Assembly: GCA_012034405.1 (NCBI GenBank)
Contig: JAAVLZ010000008.1
Location: 1 to 64,000, forward strand
Source of the DNA: Oscillospiraceae bacterium HV4-5-C5C
GTDB lineage: Bacteria; Bacillota; Clostridia; Saccharofermentanales; Fastidiosipilaceae
Direction: 5' to 3'
DNA length: 64,000 nucleotides
This document shows, in pieces, positions 26,374 through 35,246 of the stretch. The position numbers and the translations under genes are program-made. A model generated the notes under the pieces. The model ran no database searches. It saw only the letters and a program-made list of their open reading frames with translations, and was not told the DNA's origin. Each line of letters opens with the position of its first letter. Positions within the stretch are counted from its first letter, which is position 1.

Positions 26374-26858
26374 AATCCCGCCCCCCGTTGAGCGGCCGTA
26401 CGGACCGCCTGGATCAGCGCCTGGTAACCGGTGCAGCGGCAAAGATTACCGGACAGGCCCTGACGGATTTCTTCCGCTGAAGGGTGAGGATGTTCGCTTA
26501 ACAAAGCTTCTGTAGCCAGCACCATGCCTGGCGTACAAAAGCCACACTGGACCGCGGCCATATCCGCGAAGGCCGCATCCAATACCGCAAAGCGTTCCGT
26601 TTCGCGATAGCCTTCAATGGTCAGTACTGCCTGCTGCGCAATTGAACCAACCGCAATCAGGCAGGACGTCACTAAGCGGCCGTTGATCAGTACAGAACAG
26701 GCACCGCATTCGCCTTCTTTACAGCCGCATTTGGTACCGGTCAGATGAAATTCATCCCGCAGCACCTCCAGCAGCCTGGTACCCGGCGCTGAAAGCGAGC
26801 GGACCGGCCGGCCATTCAGTATAAACGGAATACCCGTCTGTTCATTCATCATCTGCAT
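26367..26858 (-). CDS. Xanthine dehydrogenase family, [2Fe-2S] subunit
   Basis: The 163-residue protein carries two clusters. The N-terminal plant-ferredoxin type has cysteines in KCGCKEGECGAC plus a later SCL. The C-terminal helical type is in VQCGFCTPGM and NLCRCTGY. It relays electrons from the molybdenum centre to FAD. Its start overlaps the end of the molybdopterin subunit gene by ten bases and its end overlaps the FAD subunit gene, so all three are coupled. Confidence 0.95.
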   Translation of the reverse strand: MQMMNEQTGIPFILNGRPVRSLSAPGTRLLEVLRDEFHLTGTKCGCKEGECGACSVLINGRLVTSCLIAVGSIAQQAVLTIEGYRETERFAVLDAAFADMAAVQCGFCTPGMVLATEALLSEHPHPSAEEIRQGLSGNLCRCTGYQALIQAVRTAAQRGAGLW

Positions 26859-29089
26859 GCTGGATCCCCCCCTCCCGCGGACTTCACCTGGGCGGCCGGT
26901 TTCCCGGCAGCCTTGCGTTCCCGGGAAACCCAGGTATCCGGTTCAGCCTGCTGCCGGTCCGGGTCAGCCCCCAGGCGGTCCAGAACATCCTCAGCTGTGA
27001 AAGGCACATGCTCCAGGCGGCCGCAGTTCATAGCCTGCTCCAGTGCCTCCAGATAAGCAGGCGCCACCCCCACCATCGGCATTTCTCCGGCACCCTTCGC
27101 ACCGTAAGGTCCGTGCGAAAATGGATTGTTGATCAGATCTGTTACCAGATTGGGCACATCAGCTGCCGTAGGAATGATGTAATCCGTAAAGCTGGTTTGC
27201 TGAGGCACACCTGCCGGCGAATAAGCCAGGTGTTCCATGCAGGAATAGCCCAGGCCCTGCAAAAAGCCGCCCTGCATCTGACCCTGGACAATATTGTAAT
27301 CAATCGGCACGCCCACATCAAAAATGCCCCAGGCGCCTGAAATATCCGCTGTACCGGTCAGGCGGTCCAGCTCCAGTTCAACCACGCTGACCGCCCAGGA
27401 GTAGGTGGGATAAGCATCGCCGGCGAAACGCTCCATATCAAAGGGTATCATGTATTCCGGATGTTGGTACTGCTCTTCTATCTCCTGTTCTTTGCCTGGC
27501 TCCCACACCTGCTTCAGTTTAGCCGCAGCCTGGGCCAGCAGCTGGCCCACTGTCATGAGAGACCGGCTGGCTACAGTGGGGCCGGAGTCCGGTACCAGAT
27601 CCGTATCCGGATTGTTCACAATAATCTGATCCAAGGGTATGGCCAGCTGATCGGCGACAATCTTAGCAAACGTGGTTTTTATGCCCTGTCCGATATCTGC
27701 GTTACTGGCCAGGACTTCTACCCGGTCATCACGACGTTTCTTCAGCTTTACCACCGCTTTGATAAAATCCCGCTCACTGTTGCCGGTAAAGCCGCAGCCG
27801 TGATAAATAAGTGAAAGCCCGATACCTTTGCGGTAACGCGCTTCGCTTTGCCGGGCATAAGCCTGCCGCTTTTCACGGTAGTGAGACAATTCCTCCGCCC
27901 GCTGAATCAGCTCCGGTAAAGAGACATTAAAATGGTAGCGGCCTTCCGTACTGGTCATATCACCCTGGGCAACCAGCTGCCTGGCTTTGAATGCCAGTGG
28001 TTCTTGCTTTAAAGCGACAGCGATGTGGGACATCATCATCTCCACGGCAAAAAAAGTCTGGGGTGCGCCAAAGCCGCGAAAAGCGCCGTTGGGCACAGTA
28101 TTGGTTTTTCTGGCCTGGCCGTGGACCCTCAGGTTAGCGGTGTTATAAACGCCGGGGGCGCCGATGATGCCGCGCTGTAAGACCACTGGAGACAGCGTTG
28201 TGTAAGCTCCGCTATCCATCAGAACATCAATATCCATGGCCGTAACCAGACCGTCTTTTACCGCCACTTTATAGTGACAGCGAGAGGGATGGCGTTTTGA
28301 TGTAGTCGCCATATCTTCCCTCCGGTTAAGGACACACTTGACCGGTTTGCCGGTCTTTAGCGCGGCCACAGCCAACTGACAAGCAAGTACCGACGGGTAA
28401 TCCTCCTTGCCGCCAAAACCGCCGCCGGTTACGTCCTGCACCACCTGTACCTGCTCGGCGGCTTTACCCAGCGCCTTAACTAAAGCGGTTTTGACATAGT
28501 AGGGGCACTGCATGGAACCGCGGACAGTCATTTTCCGGGTAGTTGGTACCGCTATCAGACCATTCGGCTCCAGGTAGGCTTGTTCCTGTAAGCCGGTATG
28601 GAAGGTTTCGCTGAAAATATGATCAGCTTCCGCAAAGGCCTGTTCTACCTCACCATGGCCATAATGATAGTCAAAAAAGATTTGCTGGCTCTGTTCCGGA
28701 TCAAAAACCGGTTCATGATCCTGATAGTCAATCCGGACCTGGCTCAGTAAATCCTCCAGCTGCTGTTCATCCGGGCCGACCAGCATCAGGATTACGTCTC
28801 CTACATACTCCACCTCATCTTTTGCAAAGATCGGCATATCATCTTGCACAATGTGGATTTGATTTTGTGCTGGCACATCCTGCCAGTCAACCACCGTGAC
28901 AGTTGGCGGCAGGCTTGGCAGTCTGACCGCCAGGATGCGGGCATGCGGACGCTCCGAGTGCAGCAGGCGGCCGTAAAGCAGACCGTCTATGAGCAGATCA
29001 TCTACATATAAAGCCTCTCCGCGCATTTTTTCACGGTGATCAAGTTTATGGACTGAACGGCTGATTGGATTTGGCAATTTCTGTTTCAC
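26849..29089 (-). CDS. Xanthine dehydrogenase family, molybdopterin-binding subunit
   Basis: About 746 residues. The N-terminal substrate-channel domain opens ISRSVHKLDHREKMRGEALYVDD, and the catalytic half has GGGFGGKED, GAFRGFGAPQ and the active-site glutamate in GAKGAGEMP. It hydroxylates a purine or N-heterocycle with water-derived oxygen. Xanthine or hypoxanthine is the default guess, but nicotinate-type substrates are possible. The start is uncertain: GTG at 29089 or TTG at 29110, neither with a good ribosome site. No maturation genes are nearby. It is the first gene of the operon. Confidence 0.9.
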   Translation of the reverse strand: MKQKLPNPISRSVHKLDHREKMRGEALYVDDLLIDGLLYGRLLHSERPHARILAVRLPSLPPTVTVVDWQDVPAQNQIHIVQDDMPIFAKDEVEYVGDVILMLVGPDEQQLEDLLSQVRIDYQDHEPVFDPEQSQQIFFDYHYGHGEVEQAFAEADHIFSETFHTGLQEQAYLEPNGLIAVPTTRKMTVRGSMQCPYYVKTALVKALGKAAEQVQVVQDVTGGGFGGKEDYPSVLACQLAVAALKTGKPVKCVLNRREDMATTSKRHPSRCHYKVAVKDGLVTAMDIDVLMDSGAYTTLSPVVLQRGIIGAPGVYNTANLRVHGQARKTNTVPNGAFRGFGAPQTFFAVEMMMSHIAVALKQEPLAFKARQLVAQGDMTSTEGRYHFNVSLPELIQRAEELSHYREKRQAYARQSEARYRKGIGLSLIYHGCGFTGNSERDFIKAVVKLKKRRDDRVEVLASNADIGQGIKTTFAKIVADQLAIPLDQIIVNNPDTDLVPDSGPTVASRSLMTVGQLLAQAAAKLKQVWEPGKEQEIEEQYQHPEYMIPFDMERFAGDAYPTYSWAVSVVELELDRLTGTADISGAWGIFDVGVPIDYNIVQGQMQGGFLQGLGYSCMEHLAYSPAGVPQQTSFTDYIIPTAADVPNLVTDLINNPFSHGPYGAKGAGEMPMVGVAPAYLEALEQAMNCGRLEHVPFTAEDVLDRLGADPDRQQAEPDTWVSRERKAAGKPAAQVKSAGGGDPACR

Positions 29090-29150
29090 CCCCAGAAAAA
29101 GTCGCCACAATGGTCAGTCTTCCGGCGGCTCTCTCTCAAATATTTTCGCT

Positions 29151-29179
29151 ATTCTACTGCAAGTTCAGCTTCCCTGCAA
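29151..29179 (-). promoter_or_regulatory. Promoter of the XDH-type operon
   Basis: On the minus strand TTGCAG (29174-29179) and TAGAAT (29151-29156) are separated by exactly 17 bases. The start point would be about 55 bases before the molybdopterin subunit gene. Confidence 0.5.
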
Positions 29180-29289
29180 TGCATTTCAGCTACTGATTTC
29201 TCTTGTTTAAGCCACTTGTTTTTGTAAGCGGCAGTTTATGTGGCAGGATCAGGCCCCGGAAGGCCACTGATAGCTGTCGATAAATAATG

Positions 29290-29800
29290 CTTGATACTCC
29301 CCCCTGTCTGAAGGCAGGAGATTCTGAGTTCCTGGATTACTGCCTGCACCTGCGAGGTCTTACTCAATCTCCCCAGGCGTCCATTCCCGTGTGTCGCTCA
29401 CGATTTTTGGTATAGCTATGCGCTGTTACGACGGAAACAAAATATTTGCCAGATGGGTTTTGAAACGAGGGACCCGGACTTCTCACCTTTCTTTACGCTT
29501 TGAAGGAAATTCTGATCGGCAAAGTCCAGGTCTTGTAAAGATGATTGCCGGGCAACTGCATCAACCTCTTTCAACCAAGTCAGTTCCTTTTTAGGCCTGT
29601 CAAATCAGCGTAGCTTGCATTGTAGTTAATTGTCTGTTTATCAGATTTATGCGTTTCAATCCGCTTTGCCAAATATCGGTTGAATACAAAACGAGTCCAG
29701 CCAACGGTTTTCCGAATTAGTATCTCCTGCTTTTGGGCTGGGTATATTCTGAATTTATCTGATTTCTCCACGCGTCCACCTCACTTTTGTTGAGGTTTTT
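29290..29800 (-). mobile_element. Decayed IS605/IS1341-type element (tnpB only)
   Basis: The relic reads from an upstream hairpin, CCTCA/TGAGG at 29779-29783 and 29791-29795, through a broken tnpB. It ends in a small hairpin (29303-29308 with 29313-29318) directly followed on the minus strand by GGGGGGAGTATCAAG. A G-rich hairpin ending in TCAA is the usual right end of IS200/IS605-family elements, so the boundary is placed at about 29290. No tnpA is present. The outer left limit is uncertain by about 30 bases. Confidence 0.6.
29364..29771 (-). pseudogene. tnpB: tnpB (OrfB) fragment, frameshifted and internally deleted
   Basis: A GTG start with GAGGTGG upstream opens MEKSDKFRIYP, then GWTRFVFNRYLAKRIE, the classic TnpB N-terminus. 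The frame stops after GLKRN at 29580. One base earlier in frame the next codons read ELTWLKEVDAVARQSSLQDLDFADQNFLQSVKKGEK, the expected continuation, so one A is missing from an A-run. After that a second frame jump gives SGKYFVSVV, which in intact TnpB comes later, so a segment of the RuvC domain is deleted. The zinc finger and catalytic residues are gone. It cannot make an active nuclease. Confidence 0.8.
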
Positions 29801-29881
29801 GATTCTCAGGATACTTCTTGCACTTATGTATAAAGCCAACCGCTCATGCTACAATATTCCTAAATCAACGGAGGTTTTGGT

Positions 29882-30661
29882 ATGGGAACAACAATTATAG
29901 GGATACTCATTCCTTTTGTCGGCACGACCCTGGGGGCTGCTTGCGTCTACTTGATGAAGGGGGAGTTAAATGTCAAGCTGCAAAAGTCCTTGACCGGCTT
30001 TGCCGCCGGCGTCATGGTAGCCGCGTCGGTCTGGTCATTACTGATCCCCGCTATGGATATGGCAGCCAATCTGGGTAAGGCCAGGGTGCTGCCCGCCGCA
30101 GTCGGCTTTATTTTGGGCATTCTTTTTCTATTGCTCCTGGATCATATCATCCCTCATCTGCACACCCCGCAGGATCAGCCGGAAGGGCCCAAAACCAACT
30201 GGAAAAAGAATACGATGCTGATCCTGGCCGTAACCATCCATAACATTCCAGAGGGGATGGCCGTGGGTGTGGTCTTTGCCGGCATGCTGGCGGATCAGCA
30301 AAATATCAGTCTGGCAGCGGCTTTTGCGTTGTCCATCGGCATTGCAATCCAGAACTTTCCGGAAGGCGCCATCATCTCCATGCCGCTGCGCTCCTCCGGG
30401 ATCGGCAAACACAAGGCCTTTATCAGTGGCACGCTGTCCGGTATTGTAGAGCCGGTGGCGGCAGTCCTGACGCTGCTCCTGTCCCGCATTTTGGTTCCAG
30501 TCATGCCTTATCTGCTGGCCTTCGCAGCCGGAGCTATGATTTACGTGGTCGTTGAGGAGCTGATACCGGAAGGCGCCAGCGGCAGACATTCAAACCACAG
30601 CACGATTGGATTTGCGGTCGGATTTGTGGTTATGATGCTCCTGGATGTCCTGCTCTCCTGA
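29882..30661 (+). CDS. ZIP-family metal transporter
   Basis: The 259-residue protein has about eight transmembrane segments and the two metal-binding signatures of the family, HNIPEG in TM4 and QNFPEG in TM5, plus the VVEELIPE motif near the end. A histidine-bearing loop (DHIIPHLHT) lies between TM3 and TM4. ZIP proteins bring zinc, iron or manganese into the cytoplasm. The QNFPEG variant (Gln for His) is that of the GufA/ZIP11-like branch, where direction and metal are less certain. CGGAGG precedes the ATG. Confidence 0.9.
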   Translation: MGTTIIGILIPFVGTTLGAACVYLMKGELNVKLQKSLTGFAAGVMVAASVWSLLIPAMDMAANLGKARVLPAAVGFILGILFLLLLDHIIPHLHTPQDQPEGPKTNWKKNTMLILAVTIHNIPEGMAVGVVFAGMLADQQNISLAAAFALSIGIAIQNFPEGAIISMPLRSSGIGKHKAFISGTLSGIVEPVAAVLTLLLSRILVPVMPYLLAFAAGAMIYVVVEELIPEGASGRHSNHSTIGFAVGFVVMMLLDVLLS

Positions 30662-30817
30662 AACCAGACAGCCAGATGGTCTGACCGGCAGCTGGGTGAG
30701 CTCTAGCGCAGTGAAATCGCCGGAACCGGATCTGGCCTTCAGCTCATTTACTTAAAAAGGCGCTGAGCTTAAGACGATTTACCATTTGGATTTAATGAGT
30801 ATTGAAGCCAATTGGCC

Positions 30818-31501
30818 TCAGCTCAGCCAGAACCCCCCCAGGATGATGAGAACATAAACGACTGTTTTAGGCAGCATCAGGGCGCCTATAGCCGGTTTAC
30901 GCTCCGCCATTACCACGACCGGCAGATAAAACAAAAAGCTGAGGATGATCGCCGGTCCAATATAGCGCAGCTGGTCAGCCGGATTGGCTGCGGCGCCAAT
31001 CAGCCAGGCCGCCGCTGTCAGCGCGCCTTGCCCGATAAAGGGCAGATTGCGCAGCAGGGGTAGCGCGTGCCAGGTGGGAGGCCGGTCGCCTGACCAGTGG
31101 TTTTGCGGCAGCAGGCAAAGCAGCAGGCGCAGCAGGAGCAAAACTATAAAGAGCGGCGTAAGCGCAGTCATCCGGTTCAGCTGATAACGCTCCAGAGCAA
31201 TCTGCCAAAATAAGAGGTACACCAAACTAAGGGTCATTGAAGTCATAAACTTACCCAGGCCCAGCGCGCGCTGATAGCATCCCATGCCGCCATGCCAAAG
31301 CGCCCACACCCGTGGAACCAGATGAAAGGCGTCGCCTGATACCAGCAAGGCCGCCGCGGCACCCATGAGTCTTGGCTGCCTGGAGGCGGCGCCAAGCAAT
31401 AATACGGCACAGACCGCCATAGTCAGCAGATATAGCAGGTCAAATATGGTCTCGCCCCATTTTTGCCCCGGCTTCACGCCAGCCTCAAGCTTATTCTGCA
31501 T
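30818..31501 (-). CDS. Uncharacterised membrane protein
   Basis: The 227-residue protein has about six hydrophobic segments (roughly residues 20-40, 45-60, 88-105, 112-132, 155-172, 178-196, 205-225) and a short polar loop LPQNHWSGDRPP in the middle. I do not recognise the family. Its ATG lies inside the end of the upstream zinc-ribbon gene (11-base overlap), so the two are co-translated and probably work together. Confidence 0.65.
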   Translation of the reverse strand: MQNKLEAGVKPGQKWGETIFDLLYLLTMAVCAVLLLGAASRQPRLMGAAAALLVSGDAFHLVPRVWALWHGGMGCYQRALGLGKFMTSMTLSLVYLLFWQIALERYQLNRMTALTPLFIVLLLLRLLLCLLPQNHWSGDRPPTWHALPLLRNLPFIGQGALTAAAWLIGAAANPADQLRYIGPAIILSFLFYLPVVVMAERKPAIGALMLPKTVVYVLIILGGFWLS

Positions 31502-31877
31502 GCTGTGCCCCCTTATCCTGTTCCAGACAGGCCGGGCAGATCACGCCGATCTGAACGTCAGCGGCCAGCAATCGTCCAGGTACATCCAGGCTCAACAGCT
31601 GCTGCAGACAGGGCAGTGACAAATCCGTCATTTTTCCACAGCTGGGACAAAACACAGGATCCTGAGGCGTTAAATTGCCCTCAAACATAGCCGCTGCGAC
31701 CAGCCGCCTGACCCTGTGGATCAGTCCGCTGCCAGCCGGCTGATTCAGGTCGCGATAAACCGTACCCGGAGCCGTTAAGGGCAGGACTTGATTTATTTCC
31801 AGATAACACTCTTCCTCTGTCCGGTGCGTCCCAGGCTGAGTCAGTGCTTGCGGGATAGGGTCTCTGACCTTAGTCAT
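31491..31877 (-). CDS. Small protein with two zinc-ribbon-like cysteine pairs
   Basis: The 128-residue protein has CPSCG (about residue 77), a further Cys in LSLPC, and CPAC near the end. This spacing suggests one or two bound zinc ions. GGGGAGG is seven bases before the ATG, and a good promoter (31941-31969) stands upstream. I do not recognise the family. It overlaps the downstream membrane-protein gene, and the pair may form a small membrane complex. Confidence 0.6.
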   Translation of the reverse strand: MTKVRDPIPQALTQPGTHRTEEECYLEINQVLPLTAPGTVYRDLNQPAGSGLIHRVRRLVAAAMFEGNLTPQDPVFCPSCGKMTDLSLPCLQQLLSLDVPGRLLAADVQIGVICPACLEQDKGAQHAE

Positions 31878-31940
31878 ATAGCTGTCCTCCCCAGGGGATC
31901 TGACCCCACAATTGACTAAATAGGAATAAGAATGGTTTCC

Positions 31941-31969
31941 ATACTAATGACTGGCCAAACCGCTGTCAA
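31941..31969 (-). promoter_or_regulatory. Promoter for the zinc-ribbon/membrane protein pair
   Basis: On the minus strand TTGACA (31964-31969) and TAGTAT (31941-31946) are separated by 17 bases. Confidence 0.6.
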
Positions 31970-32073
31970 GTTCAAGCCAGGAAGGGACCTCCCGGTGCCG
32001 TCCAGCTGACGGCAGATAAATCCTCCGGCCGGTTGCAGGACCAAAGCATAGTCTGGTTTACCGCCAGCACCCT

Positions 32074-32102
32074 TTGCAAGCGACTGGCGCTTGGATTATA
32101 GT
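32074..32102 (+). promoter_or_regulatory. Promoter for the MutT/membrane protein pair
   Basis: TTGCAA (32074-32079) and TATAGT (32097-32102) are separated by 17 bases. The leader that follows contains a small hairpin, CCGTG paired with CACGG, just before the ribosome site. Confidence 0.5.
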
Positions 32103-32171
32103 AGCTTAGCGATCATCTGATCCCTATCTACTACAACCGTGATCTTAGTAGCACGGAAATGAGGATATGAC

Positions 32172-32657
32172 ATGTCTGAGCTGAGTCATTCTGATGCGTT
32201 GAATTCAAAGCAACCGCAGCCTCCTGAGGTTACAGTCGTAGCGGCCCTGATGAAGGATAACGGGCGCTATCTGGTTGCCTGCAGACCCGCGGGTAAAGCG
32301 CGGGCGGGATTATGGGAGTTTATTGGTGGCAAGGTTGAGCCTGGTGAAACGGATGAGGCCGCTTTGAAGCGTGAATGCCGCGAAGAAGTTGCCGCTTTGG
32401 TTGAGGTGGGCGCACTGGCCAGCCAGCTTACCCACTATTATCCTGATTTAACAGTCAAGCTTAAGGTCTATCACTGTAAGCTGCGCTCTGCGGTCCATGC
32501 CCAGGAAGGCCAGCAGCTTTGCTGGGCAACGATAGCCGAGCTGAACAGCCTGCCCTTTTGCCCGGCGGATAAGCCCCTGATCCGGCAGCTGTCTGAGCCG
32601 GCTGGTACCAGGCGGGACGGGCTGATCGTGGCGGAGGATACGCATGATGAAACCTGA
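32172..32657 (+). CDS. MutT-type Nudix hydrolase
   Basis: The 161-residue protein has a complete Nudix box GGKVEPGETDEAALKRECREEV. The preceding LWEFIGG is the MutT/8-oxo-dGTPase signature, so it probably removes oxidised guanine nucleotides. A 20-residue polar N-terminal extension precedes the domain. Its 3' end overlaps the next gene by 14 bases, an odd pairing with a large membrane protein. Confidence 0.88.
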   Translation: MSELSHSDALNSKQPQPPEVTVVAALMKDNGRYLVACRPAGKARAGLWEFIGGKVEPGETDEAALKRECREEVAALVEVGALASQLTHYYPDLTVKLKVYHCKLRSAVHAQEGQQLCWATIAELNSLPFCPADKPLIRQLSEPAGTRRDGLIVAEDTHDET

Positions 32658-34359
32658 AAAGCTCAACGCTCTCCCTCGTAACCGGAGTCAGCATTGGGGG
32701 GGCTGGCTGTTGCTGCTGTTTGCCCTGGCTGTGGTGAGTTACTATATCTTAGGTCCATCCCGCGGTTTTTTTACCGCCGATTGTACAGACACGATTGTCT
32801 GGGCCCAGGCCAGTTTGGATGCCGGCAGAGTTTTTAACCCGGATTTCAGCTACGCGGCTTTATTGCCCTTTGGCGCCGGTTTATGGTATGTGCCGCTGAT
32901 CTGGTTATTTGGCTATAATCTTGCGGTACAGCAGGCAGGACTGCTCATCTTTTTGGCCTTGCTGACTGCAGCGCTGCTGTTTATCTTCCATGAGGCTGGT
33001 CTGTCCTTCCCGCGCGCCTGCAGTCTGACCGCGGCGGCGATCCTGCTTTTATCTGCCAGTGATAAGCTGAGGGAGATTTTTTGGGGACATGTCATCTATT
33101 ACAGTCTTTCTTTTCTACTCTTATTAATCGGAGCGGCGCTGCTGTTACGTCTGGAAAAGCTGGCAGGCTCACCCGCCAGGCGCCATATGACCTTTGTCGT
33201 AACCGCCGCGGCCTTTTTCCTCCTGAGTGCCGGAGCCGCAACCAATGGCATCCAGGGCTTGGCCATGTTCCATTTTCCACTGGTTTTAGGGCTGTTCTGG
33301 CTGCATCGGCCACAGCCCGGTCAGACAGCGAGCCGGAGCCAGGCGGCAAGCCCGCGGGCCGGCAGCTCCCCTCTGGCCCGTCCCTTTTGGTTTGAGCTGA
33401 TTTTAGGGCTTGCATCTGCCGCCGCCGGCTTGTTATTACTGCTATATATGCGACGGGGAGGTATCAGCGCGCCTTATGCAGATGCTTACTCCCGGCTGTC
33501 CGCGCCATCAGAATGGTTAAGTCATATAGCCGTGTTTCCCAAACGGTACTTTGAACTCCTGGCTGTCAGCCTTGATCCGCTGGTTTTTCCCTCAGTCAGT
33601 GATAGTCTGATCAATCTGCTGCGGGGCTTGGCTGCCCTGATCCTCTTACTGCTGCCGCTGTGGCTATTTGCCCGCTTCCGCCGGCAAAGCCAGGCTCTGC
33701 AGTTTCTGCTGGTGCTGCACGCCGGTATGGTGCTGATCATCGGCAGCGCTTTTATTTTTGGCCAGGTTTCCAATGCGGCCTGGCGGCTCATTCCCGCAGT
33801 CGCTACCGGCCTGCTCTGCTGTTTATTTAAGCTGGGAGAGATTTCATTCAGCCAGGCTGCACTGCAGGCTGCCGGCGGTGGATTCAAAGCAGCTGCCGCA
33901 GCCGTTTTGCTGGCAATGATGCTGGCCTCAGCGGGCGCTGATGCCTGGACTATGCTCAGGCTGCCCTATAACTATGGGCAGAATAATAATCTGTGGCAGC
34001 TGACCCGGGCGCTGGAAGCAGACGGCGTGGCCCGCGGCTATGCCAGTTTCTGGCAGGCGAATTCCGTTACTTTACTGAGCGGTGAAACCGTCCAATCACG
34101 CACGGTCACCATTAATGAGTCCGGGGTAGCCATCCGCACTTATCAAAGCATTTTAAAGTGGTATCAGACCAGTGATCCGGCTGCTGCCTGCTTTTTAGTG
34201 CTTACGCCGCAGGAAAAAGCAGCTTTGCAGCAGAGCCAGGAATGGCAGAGCTTACAGCCCGCTATGATCAGGCTTTATCAGGCCGGGGATTTTACGGTTA
34301 TGGTCTTTGATCAGGATCTCTGGCAATTGATTGAACCGGTTTACGACAGTCAGGGTTAA
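32644..34359 (+). CDS. Large polytopic membrane protein, GT-C-like
   Basis: The 571-residue protein has ten or more hydrophobic segments and a short C-terminal soluble domain. An acidic loop after the first segment (FFTADCTDTIVWAQASLDAGRVFNPDF) has the position of the metal/donor-binding loop in GT-C glycosyltransferases of the PMT/ArnT superfamily. This would make it a polyprenyl-phosphate-sugar dependent transferase. That is an inference; it could be a transporter. GGAGG is six bases before the ATG, and the start is embedded in the MutT gene. No signal of transfer was seen. Confidence 0.65.
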   Translation: MMKPEKLNALPRNRSQHWGGWLLLLFALAVVSYYILGPSRGFFTADCTDTIVWAQASLDAGRVFNPDFSYAALLPFGAGLWYVPLIWLFGYNLAVQQAGLLIFLALLTAALLFIFHEAGLSFPRACSLTAAAILLLSASDKLREIFWGHVIYYSLSFLLLLIGAALLLRLEKLAGSPARRHMTFVVTAAAFFLLSAGAATNGIQGLAMFHFPLVLGLFWLHRPQPGQTASRSQAASPRAGSSPLARPFWFELILGLASAAAGLLLLLYMRRGGISAPYADAYSRLSAPSEWLSHIAVFPKRYFELLAVSLDPLVFPSVSDSLINLLRGLAALILLLLPLWLFARFRRQSQALQFLLVLHAGMVLIIGSAFIFGQVSNAAWRLIPAVATGLLCCLFKLGEISFSQAALQAAGGGFKAAAAAVLLAMMLASAGADAWTMLRLPYNYGQNNNLWQLTRALEADGVARGYASFWQANSVTLLSGETVQSRTVTINESGVAIRTYQSILKWYQTSDPAAACFLVLTPQEKAALQQSQEWQSLQPAMIRLYQAGDFTVMVFDQDLWQLIEPVYDSQG

Positions 34360-34361
34360 AC

Positions 34362-35246
34362 TCAGCGGTGCAGACGCGAGCACGAAGCTAAATCCGTAAT
34401 AAAGCTGATTGCGTCCCTGACCCATCGAGCAGTTCTGGTTGCGGAGTCATACTGCTGCCAATCCGGATCTTCAGCCCATTCCTGCTCCCGGGCCAGACCC
34501 AGCCCGTGCCTGCCATATGGATATACCTGCAGCTCATAAGGTACCCCGTACCGGGCCAGGCCTTCCGCCATAGCCATAGCGCTGGACGCCGGCACAACCT
34601 GATCCGCGGCGGTATGCCAGATAAAGGAAGGAAGGGTCTGCCGGTCAATCCAGCTGACCGGGCTGTATTGACGCATAAAGTCCGGATCCGGCACGGCTGA
34701 TCCGCTGAGTGTCTGACTGAACAGCTGAATTTCTGTTTCAGCCCCGGGTATCCGTGCTGCCAGCTGCAGCAAAAGATTCAGGTCGGTCGGGGCATAGCAA
34801 AGGACAGCGGCTTGAGGCCGCAAGGCCGCCGGAGTGGCGCCCAGGCAGGCCGCCAGCCATTCATGGTGCCAGCAGGTAGCATACAACGCGCATAAGTGAC
34901 CGCCGGCAGAAAAGCCGGCTATGCTGATCCGGTCAGGGTCAAGGCCCCAGGCAGCCGCCTCCCTTTTCAGCCGCAAAACAGCTTTGCCCATAGTCAGCAG
35001 CTGATTAGGCGCCATGGTCTCTTTTGACAGCCCTACATGATAACGCAGCACAAAGGCCTGCCAGCCGGCGGCCAAAAATTGCAGTGCGACTGGTTCTCCC
35101 TCATGTGCGGCCAGATGCTGATAAGAGCCGCCAGGGCAGATAATAACCGCTGGTCGCAGTTGTGCCGGGGCATCCTCATTTTGCAGATAGGCGTCTATAC
35201 AAATGTCAGGAACTGCCGGATCTAGCTGAAGACTGAACTGGCGCAT
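34362..35246 (-). CDS. Alpha/beta hydrolase, esterase/acetylxylan-esterase-like
   Basis: The 294-residue cytoplasmic hydrolase has an oxyanion CPGGSYQHLA, nucleophile elbow GFSAGG (about residues 114-119), acid Asp in HTAADQVVP and catalytic His in YGRHGLGLA. This arrangement is the BD-FAE/acetyl-esterase group that deacetylates imported oligosaccharides. Lipid or drug esters are alternatives. It has no signal peptide. It is convergent with the GT-C-like gene, only two bases separating the two stop codons. Confidence 0.85.
   Translation of the reverse strand: MRQFSLQLDPAVPDICIDAYLQNEDAPAQLRPAVIICPGGSYQHLAAHEGEPVALQFLAAGWQAFVLRYHVGLSKETMAPNQLLTMGKAVLRLKREAAAWGLDPDRISIAGFSAGGHLCALYATCWHHEWLAACLGATPAALRPQAAVLCYAPTDLNLLLQLAARIPGAETEIQLFSQTLSGSAVPDPDFMRQYSPVSWIDRQTLPSFIWHTAADQVVPASSAMAMAEGLARYGVPYELQVYPYGRHGLGLAREQEWAEDPDWQQYDSATRTARWVRDAISFITDLASCSRLHR

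Noticed and set aside
26849-29089. Selenocysteine or internal stop in the molybdopterin subunit.
   Set aside because: The frame is uninterrupted and no in-frame TGA is found; selenium in such enzymes is a labile ligand and not encoded.
29300-29320. Hairpin at the tnpB end considered as a terminator.
   Set aside because: It lacks a T-run on either strand and fits the right end of the IS605-type relic better.
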